From Candidatus Aenigmatarchaeota archaeon (GTDB lineage: Archaea; Aenigmatarchaeota; Aenigmatarchaeia; QMZP01), in assembly GCA_016783545.1 (NCBI GenBank), contig JADHWJ010000002.1:65617-101482 (forward strand): a DNA stretch of 35,866 nucleotides, given 5' to 3'. Under the pieces are notes generated by a model. That model saw only the letters and a program-made list of their open reading frames with translations, was not told the origin of the DNA and did not search any database. The position numbers were made by a program, and so were the translations under genes. Shown here one piece after another: positions 30,922 through 35,866 of the stretch; within the stretch, counting starts at the first letter, position 1, and every line of letters starts with the position of its first letter.

Positions 30922-31326
30922 ATGAAAACCAAAATTATTTTGCTAATATTTCTTTTAGGTGTTTTTTTAATTCCAATAGCCAGTGCAGACACATGTACGC
31001 AAAACGATATAAGATGTTCGAGTAAAGAGCTGCAGATTTGCGAGAGTGATGCCTGGGAAACACTCAGGGTCTGCGAACATGATTGCGAAGACCAGAAATG
31101 CACAACAGGTCAGGGTGGCACAGGGCCTCGCTGTGGGGACGGTGTCTGCGAAGACAGTGAAATCACTGAGACCTGTCCGCAGGATTGTCCGGCAGAAATG
31201 GACAATGAAGTTCTGTCAGGTATAATTATGATTGCTTTTGGAATTGTTGGTGCAGTTTTGGTAATTTCGGGTATTGCGCTTTTTGTAATTATAATGGGAA
31301 AGGAAAAAGAAATTAAGAAGGATTAG
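30922..31326 (+). CDS. Cys-rich exported protein with C-terminal anchor
   Basis: The 134-aa protein has a signal peptide (about 1-22), an ectodomain with twelve Cys (including CGDGVCEDSE...CPQDC, a motif seen repeatedly in archaeal surface proteins) and a C-terminal transmembrane helix (about 103-126) with a short Lys-rich cytoplasmic tail. The Cys pairs indicate disulfides outside the cell. TATA-like GCTTATATAAAACC about 25 bp upstream indicates a leaderless mRNA. The function is unknown. Confidence 0.75.
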   Translation: MKTKIILLIFLLGVFLIPIASADTCTQNDIRCSSKELQICESDAWETLRVCEHDCEDQKCTTGQGGTGPRCGDGVCEDSEITETCPQDCPAEMDNEVLSGIIMIAFGIVGAVLVISGIALFVIIMGKEKEIKKD

Positions 31327-31356
31327 ACTTATAAGCAGGTATAATAAAATTAGAAT

Positions 31357-31713
31357 ATGGCAGGAATAGAAGAACATGCAAAGAGTTTGAACATTAAGGC
31401 AGCGCTTTCTACATTAATAATCTCAGCGTTTGGTTTTGCTGCTGCACTTTTTTGGAAAGATGCCATAAAAGATCTTATAAACACTGTTCTGCCTGAGGGC
31501 GAGGGGCTTGCATATTCATTCACCGCAGCTATTCTGGTGTCTGTACTTGCAGTAGTTATGATCTTTGTTCTTTCAAAGACAGATGCCTTTAGTGTCAGGG
31601 AAACCGTGAAGGTAAAGGTTCTTAGAAAACGCACGGATGTTAAAGTGGAAGAAAATGTACCCGGAAAGACTCAAAAGAAAACCAGGGCCAAGAAAAAGAC
31701 TCCTAAGAAATAA
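31357..31713 (+). CDS. DUF5654-like small membrane protein
   Basis: The 118-aa protein has two membrane helices (about 17-34 and 51-72) with AALFWKDAIKDLINTVLP between them, which resembles the archaeal DUF5654 family (AAxxWxDAI core). A basic C-terminal tail (KTQKKTRAKKKTPKK) is exposed to the cytoplasm and could bind nucleic acid or acidic lipids. A TATA-like CTTATAAG about 22 bp upstream of the ATG again suggests a leaderless start. The function is unknown. Confidence 0.7.
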   Translation: MAGIEEHAKSLNIKAALSTLIISAFGFAAALFWKDAIKDLINTVLPEGEGLAYSFTAAILVSVLAVVMIFVLSKTDAFSVRETVKVKVLRKRTDVKVEENVPGKTQKKTRAKKKTPKK

Positions 31714-31745
31714 ACTTTGAAAGATATATTCTCTAGAATAGAAAT

Positions 31746-31857
31746 GTTTATATACTACCAAGACGATATTATATAATACTTCTAAAAGACGAGATGTTGT
31801 GTTTTAGAAAAACAGTAAATACAATATCTGGTATTTTGATTGTAGGGAGAGTTTTAT
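31746..31857 (+). promoter_or_regulatory. nrdD promoter and leader with palindromes
   Basis: GTTTATATAC (31746-31755) is the likely TATA box. A perfect 12-bp palindrome TATTATATAATA (31767-31778) lies between it and the expected start. Then TTCTAAAA (31780-31787) and TTTTAGAA (31802-31809) can form a hairpin at the 5' end of a leader of about 75 nt. A weaker TACAAT/ATTGTA pair lies at 31820-31844. Neighbouring genes look leaderless, so this extended region is probably regulatory. The AT-rich palindrome is broadly NrdR-box-like. Confidence 0.55.
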
Positions 31858-34800
31858 ATGGAATGTCCATTTTGTAATAATAAAGAAACAAAGGTTCTTG
31901 ACAAAAGAAAGTCAGATAGGCTTATCAACAGAAGAAGAAGGGAATGTCTGAAATGCGAAAAAAGATTCACAACACACGAGAAGATAACGAATCTTCTGAC
32001 AAAGGTAAAGAAGAGAAATGGAAAGCTAGTTGATTTTGATCAGGAAAAGATTGCAAATGCTATCTGGAAAGCAGCAGAGTCAATGGGCGGAACAGACAAA
32101 GAGATGTCAAAAGTGCTTTCAGACAAAGTTGTTTCCACAATTGAAGAGAAATTTGGCGGAGTGACAATACCTAGTGTTGAGCAGGTGCAGGATATTGTTG
32201 AAAAAGTTCTGGTTGAAACAGGACATTACAAGACAGCCAAGGCTTATATTATATATAGGAAACGACATGAAAAAATAAGGGAGACAAAGAATCTAATAGT
32301 TGATGTTAATAGCACAATAAGCGAATATTTGGATCAAACAGATTGGAGGGTTAGAGAAAATGCAAATGAAGCATTTTCTTTTTCCGGCTTGCTCTTACAT
32401 ACAGCTGGAAAAGTAATGTCTAATTACAATCTAAATGAAATGTATAGTGGTCCGATATCAGAAGCGCATAAGAAAGCATATATCCATATACATGACTTGA
32501 GTCATGGTGTTATCGGTTATTGTGCGGGATGGTCACTAAAGAATCTACTTCTACTAGGTTTTGGCGGTGTACCAAATAAGGTAGACTGCAAGCCAGGCAA
32601 GCATCTAAGTACGGTTGTTCATCAGATGGTAAATTATATTGGCTGCCTTCAGATGGAATTTGCAGGTGCCCAGGCATTTAGTTCTGTTGATACACTTCTT
32701 GCACCCTTTGTGAGAACAGATAATCTTGAATATAAACGGGTTAAGCAAAATATGCAGCAGCTTGTATTCAGTTTGAACATACCATCAAGGTGGGGATGTT
32801 TTAGCGAGGATACTGAAATCCTAACAGATAATGGATGGAAACTGGGAAAAGACCTAAACGTAAGTGATATAATAGCAACATTTAACACAGAATCAGAAGA
32901 GATAGAATATCTACCTGTTCAAAAAATGACAAAGTATCATTACAACGGCAAAATGATAAACTTGAAAAACAGAATAACCGATCAGCTTGTAACACCAAAT
33001 CACAGAGTTTTAAGAAGAATACACAATTACAAAAAAGGTATTTCAGAATCAAAATATGTTTTCGAAGAAGCAGATCAGTTGAAAACAAAGATTCCGCTTA
33101 TACCTATTGGTGCCAAGTTCATGGGAGAGAAAATGGATAAAAATATTGTAAAACTTCTTTCATGGATAGTTTCCGAGGGGAGCCTTTGTGAAAAGGAAAG
33201 GATAGTCATATATCAATCACATGAAAAGAATCCAGAAAACTGTAATGAAATAAGAGAAATATTGAATGATTTGGATATGCCTTTTGATGAAAAATTAAGA
33301 AGGTCTGGATTTACAGGTAAAATGAGCTGCATGAGATTCAGACTAAACAGGCCAATATCAAACCAAATATATGAGAATTATTTCCCAGGATATAAAAAAC
33401 AGATACCAGATACAATGAGAAATCTATCAACAAACCTTGGAAAGGATTTTATCGATACCTACATGAAAGCAGATGGTAATATTGAAGATAGAAAGCTATT
33501 TACAAAAAGCAAAGAAGATGCAGACCTTTTGCAAGAGATAATAGTCAAAGCTGGTTGGGGAACCACCCTAAGAAAAGATAAAAACGGTATTTATGTGGTT
33601 AGAGTTATAATGCATGATTTCACACAGATAAGTGAAATAGAAGAAGTTGATTATAATGGTACTGTTTGGTGTCCAACTACAGACAACGGAACAGTTGTTG
33701 TGAGAAGAAAGGGAAAGGTCTTCATAAGCGGTAATTCACAATATCCATTTTCTAACCTTACTTTTGACTGGGTTGTTCCCGAAGACATGAAAAAAGAAAA
33801 AGCAATAGTAGCAGGCAAAGAACAGGATTTCACATACGGGGACTGCCAGAAAGAGATGGACATGGTAAACAGGGCATTCCTTGAAGTTATGACAGAAGGA
33901 GATGCAAATGGGTCTGTTTTCACATTTCCAATACCAACATACAATATAACAAAGGATTTTGACTGGGACTCTGAGAACGCTAAACTGCTTTTTGAATTAA
34001 CAGCAAAATACGGTCTGCCGTATTTTCAGAATTATGTTGGTTCTGGACTTGATCCAAAATCGATTCATGCAATGTGCTGCAGATTAAATCTAGACCAAAA
34101 TGAATTAATGAAAAGACCAGGTAGCATGTGGGGTCCTGGGGATTCGACAGGATCAGTAGGTGTAGTAACAATAAACCTTAACAGAATTGCATATGAAGCA
34201 AGGAGAGATTTCGAAGGAGATAAAGATGTCATCAATAAGGCAAAAAAACTATACCTGAAAAAGCTTCATAATTACATGGTTCTTTGTAAAGATTCACTTG
34301 AAACAAAGAGAGAGGTTATTGAAAGGAATATGGAAAACGGGCTTATGCCATTCACAAAAAGATATTTGGGGACATTCAAGAATCATTTCTCAACAATAGG
34401 GCTCTGTGGAATGAATGAAGCATGTTTGAATTTATTAGGTGTTGATATATCAACGCCAGAAGGAAAGGCATTTGCAATTGAAACACTGAAATTCATGTCA
34501 GAGAAATGCAAAGAGTTCCAGCAAGAAACAGGAAACCTCTATAATCTTGAGGCAACACCAGCTGAATCAACAGCGTATAGGCTTGCAAAGGAAGATAAGA
34601 AACTATATGGTAAAAAAATAATGACTTCAGGGGACAAGGTACCATTCTTGACAAATTCAACATACCTGCCTGTTGACAAGACAGACGATGTTGTTTTTGC
34701 ACTAAAGCATCAGAATGATATACAGCCATTATATACAGGGGGTACGATGTTTCATACATTCCTTGGAGAAAAAATGATAAGTGGTGATGCAGCAAAAATG

Positions 34801-35079
34801 CTTGTGAAAAAGATAGCAGAGAATACAAGATTGCCATACTTCTCAATAACACCAACATTTAGTGTGTGTAGAGATCATGGATATCTGAAAGGAGAGCAAT
34901 TCAAATGTCCAACCTGTCAGAAAGATTGCGAAGTATATACAAGGATAGTTGGATACTTCAGGTCAGTTCAACAGTGGAATGAAGGAAAGAAAGAGGAATA
35001 TAGCAAAAGAGTGGCTTATTTAGAGAAAAAAGCAATGGAAAATCCCATAAAAATAACAACATCAAAATTACCTAAATAG
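31858..35079 (+). CDS. nrdD: Anaerobic ribonucleoside-triphosphate reductase with N-terminal NrdR-like zinc ribbon and an intein
   Basis: NrdD reduces NTPs to dNTPs by glycyl-radical chemistry. The 1073-aa ORF begins MECPFCNNKETKVLD...RRRRECLKCEKRFTTHEK, a four-Cys zinc ribbon (C3, C6, C30, C33) almost identical in pattern to the repressor NrdR. An ATP-cone follows (about 45-145), together giving a full NrdR-like module fused to the reductase. The catalytic domain follows, interrupted by an intein (314-626) within NIPSRWG/SQYPFSNLTFDW. The C terminus has the zinc site (CRDHG...CPTCQKDC) and the glycyl radical motif RIVGYFR (Gly1032; 719 after splicing). Spliced length is 760 aa. It is followed by the activase gene nrdG. 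Confidence 0.93.
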   Translation: MECPFCNNKETKVLDKRKSDRLINRRRRECLKCEKRFTTHEKITNLLTKVKKRNGKLVDFDQEKIANAIWKAAESMGGTDKEMSKVLSDKVVSTIEEKFGGVTIPSVEQVQDIVEKVLVETGHYKTAKAYIIYRKRHEKIRETKNLIVDVNSTISEYLDQTDWRVRENANEAFSFSGLLLHTAGKVMSNYNLNEMYSGPISEAHKKAYIHIHDLSHGVIGYCAGWSLKNLLLLGFGGVPNKVDCKPGKHLSTVVHQMVNYIGCLQMEFAGAQAFSSVDTLLAPFVRTDNLEYKRVKQNMQQLVFSLNIPSRWGCFSEDTEILTDNGWKLGKDLNVSDIIATFNTESEEIEYLPVQKMTKYHYNGKMINLKNRITDQLVTPNHRVLRRIHNYKKGISESKYVFEEADQLKTKIPLIPIGAKFMGEKMDKNIVKLLSWIVSEGSLCEKERIVIYQSHEKNPENCNEIREILNDLDMPFDEKLRRSGFTGKMSCMRFRLNRPISNQIYENYFPGYKKQIPDTMRNLSTNLGKDFIDTYMKADGNIEDRKLFTKSKEDADLLQEIIVKAGWGTTLRKDKNGIYVVRVIMHDFTQISEIEEVDYNGTVWCPTTDNGTVVVRRKGKVFISGNSQYPFSNLTFDWVVPEDMKKEKAIVAGKEQDFTYGDCQKEMDMVNRAFLEVMTEGDANGSVFTFPIPTYNITKDFDWDSENAKLLFELTAKYGLPYFQNYVGSGLDPKSIHAMCCRLNLDQNELMKRPGSMWGPGDSTGSVGVVTINLNRIAYEARRDFEGDKDVINKAKKLYLKKLHNYMVLCKDSLETKREVIERNMENGLMPFTKRYLGTFKNHFSTIGLCGMNEACLNLLGVDISTPEGKAFAIETLKFMSEKCKEFQQETGNLYNLEATPAESTAYRLAKEDKKLYGKKIMTSGDKVPFLTNSTYLPVDKTDDVVFALKHQNDIQPLYTGGTMFHTFLGEKMISGDAAKMLVKKIAENTRLPYFSITPTFSVCRDHGYLKGEQFKCPTCQKDCEVYTRIVGYFRSVQQWNEGKKEEYSKRVAYLEKKAMENPIKITTSKLPK
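32797..33735 (+). mobile_element. Intein with LAGLIDADG-type endonuclease in NrdD (313 aa)
   Basis: The intein starts with Cys314 (CFSEDTEILTDNGW, block A). Block B is VTPNHRVL, followed by LAGLIDADG-like helices LLSWIVSEGSL and FIDTYMKADGN. It ends VFISGN before Ser+1 (SQYPFSN). All chemistry for splicing is present except that the residue before Asn is Gly instead of His. The second endonuclease motif keeps ADG; in the first SEG replaces ADG, so nuclease activity is uncertain. Insertion is inside the highly conserved NrdD segment N-PSR-G-Q-PF. Confidence 0.92.
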
Positions 35080-35094
35080 TGTTTTTATATTCTA

Positions 35095-35151
35095 ATGGAA
35101 AATCTTACTTACTGGTATGAAGATATACTAGAGGATCGTTATGAAAATTAA
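35095..35151 (+). CDS. Possible 18-aa upstream peptide of nrdG
   Basis: ATG 35095 opens a frame of MENLTYWYEDILEDRYEN, whose last 11 nt overlap the nrdG start (35141). It has its own TATA-like GTTTTTATATTC just upstream, which could also serve nrdG. The peptide is acidic and aromatic-rich. The overlap suggests translational coupling, but an 18-codon ORF can occur by chance. Confidence 0.3.
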   Translation: MENLTYWYEDILEDRYEN

Positions 35152-35833
35152 GGGATTGCAAAAGACCAGCCTAATAGACTATCCAGATAAAATGAGTTGC
35201 GTAGTGTTTTTAGGAGGCTGCAACTTTAGATGCGGTTTCTGCCAGAATTCAGACCTTGTCTTAGAACCAGAGAAACAGCCAACTATTCCAGAGAGTGAAT
35301 TCTTTGAGTTTCTTGACCAGAGAAAGGGCTGGCTTGACGGCGTTACGGTAACTGGTGGTGAGCCCTGTTTGCACAAGGAACTGTCTCAGCTCTTGGCTGG
35401 AATTAAGGAGAGAGGCTATATGGTGAAGTTGGACACAAATGGTTATAATCCAGTAGCTTTGATGCAGATAATTGATCAAAAACTAGTGGATTATATTGCA
35501 ATGGATATAAAAACCGATAGGGAGAGCTACCCCAAAGCTGCAGGTATAGATATTGATATTTCTAAAATAGAAAAATCCATAGAACTGATAAGAAACTCAG
35601 GTATTTTGTATGAATTTCGATCTACATTAGTACCACCCCTTTTCAACAAAGGAATAATATTGAACATAGGAAAATGGCTAGAAGGATCTAACAAATATGT
35701 TCTTCAGCAATTCAGAGCTGAGAAGACTCTGGACCCAAAGTTCAAAGATGTAAAACCTCTTCCTAAAGAAAAAATAGAAGAGTTTGCAGAGCTTTTAAAA
35801 CCGTTTTTCAAGAAAGTTGAAGTCAGGATTTGA
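35141..35833 (+). CDS. nrdG: Anaerobic NrdD activase (radical SAM, NrdG/PflA-like)
   Basis: The 230-aa protein has the radical SAM CX3CX2C motif in FLGGCNFRCGFCQNSD (Cys near 27, 31, 34), the TGGEPCLH motif near 71, and AMDIKTDRESYPKA near 124. These are the features of glycyl-radical-enzyme activases, which use SAM to make the glycyl radical on NrdD. It lies 61 bp downstream of nrdD on the same strand, with GAGGAT as ribosome-binding site. The sequence resembles the archaeal/thermophile NrdG-PflA intermediate type. Unlike the Tes-like enzyme, this radical SAM gene has no intein. Confidence 0.9.
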   Translation: MKIKGLQKTSLIDYPDKMSCVVFLGGCNFRCGFCQNSDLVLEPEKQPTIPESEFFEFLDQRKGWLDGVTVTGGEPCLHKELSQLLAGIKERGYMVKLDTNGYNPVALMQIIDQKLVDYIAMDIKTDRESYPKAAGIDIDISKIEKSIELIRNSGILYEFRSTLVPPLFNKGIILNIGKWLEGSNKYVLQQFRAEKTLDPKFKDVKPLPKEKIEEFAELLKPFFKKVEVRI

Positions 35834-35866
35834 CATCCCCTAAAGAATACTTTGTGAATAGCCGAA

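Noticed and set aside
1-35866. CRISPR array, insertion sequence or integrase
   Set aside because: No regularly spaced repeats, transposase motifs or terminal inverted repeats with target duplications were seen; the only mobile-type elements are the inteins and the LAGLIDADG gene.

Overview
The window comes from an AT-rich, gene-dense archaeal chromosome. Archaeal markers are the GatD and GatE subunits of the archaeal Glu-tRNA(Gln) amidotransferase, a threonyl-tRNA synthetase with the archaeal N-terminal editing domain, a tetraether-synthase-like radical SAM protein, an archaeal-type pilin with a T2SSF/FlaJ-like platform protein, LAGLIDADG inteins, and TATA boxes about 25-30 bp upstream of ATG codons that look leaderless. 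Very tight gene packing and the gene content would fit a DPANN-like or related uncultivated lineage, but the lineage is inference.

Layout. 0-1.7 kb (minus): pilin, pilus platform protein and zinc-ribbon protein. 1.9-3.3 kb: two unrecognised genes of clearly higher G+C, likely acquired. 3.4-6.3 kb (minus): Tes-like radical SAM enzyme with a 463-aa intein. 6.4-8.9 kb: glutaredoxin, HTH regulator, P-loop NTPase and HD phosphohydrolase in one direction. 8.9-10.3 kb: two divergent cysteine-rich exported proteins. 10.3-12.7 kb (minus): NFACT/RqcH. 12.8-18.1 kb: gatD, a GC-rich gene-free block that is probably a structured RNA, a HAD phosphatase, a small winged-helix gene behind a perfect 24-bp palindrome, a free-standing LAGLIDADG protein, and a gatE that lacks the usual GAD insertion. 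18.1-20 kb: a hypothetical gene, an Lrp/AsnC regulator, a cassette of tiny membrane proteins, and tRNA-Gln with an insertion in its D-loop. 20.1-22.4 kb: thrS behind a leader with two competing hairpins, then a small acidic protein. 22.4-24.2 kb: peptidase E, two small HTH genes, a hicB pseudogene and a relic of a thrS 3' end. 24.2-28.2 kb (minus): three membrane glycosyltransferases. 28.2-31.7 kb: thioredoxin-like protein, bacterial-type MetRS and three small membrane proteins. 31.7-35.8 kb: anaerobic ribonucleotide reductase NrdD, carrying an NrdR-like zinc ribbon and an intein, followed by NrdG.

How the genes fit together. Several genes serve aminoacylation and translation quality control (gatD, gatE, tRNA-Gln, thrS, metS, rqcH). 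GatDE and the A1-U72 tRNA-Gln form a coherent pair for making Gln-tRNA(Gln) by amidation. NrdD/NrdG indicate anaerobic dNTP synthesis. The Tes-like enzyme suggests membrane-spanning tetraether lipids, and the glycosyltransferases build surface glycans. Three LAGLIDADG proteins lie in 36 kb: two are inteins at critical sites of radical enzymes and one is translationally overlapped with gatE.

Most notable: the unidentified GC-rich RNA candidate, the thrS leader switch, the NrdR-NrdD fusion with a palindromic promoter, the compact GatE, the tRNA-Gln D-loop insertion, and the micro-protein cassette sharing an identical C-terminal KPKDTGGCQ tail.
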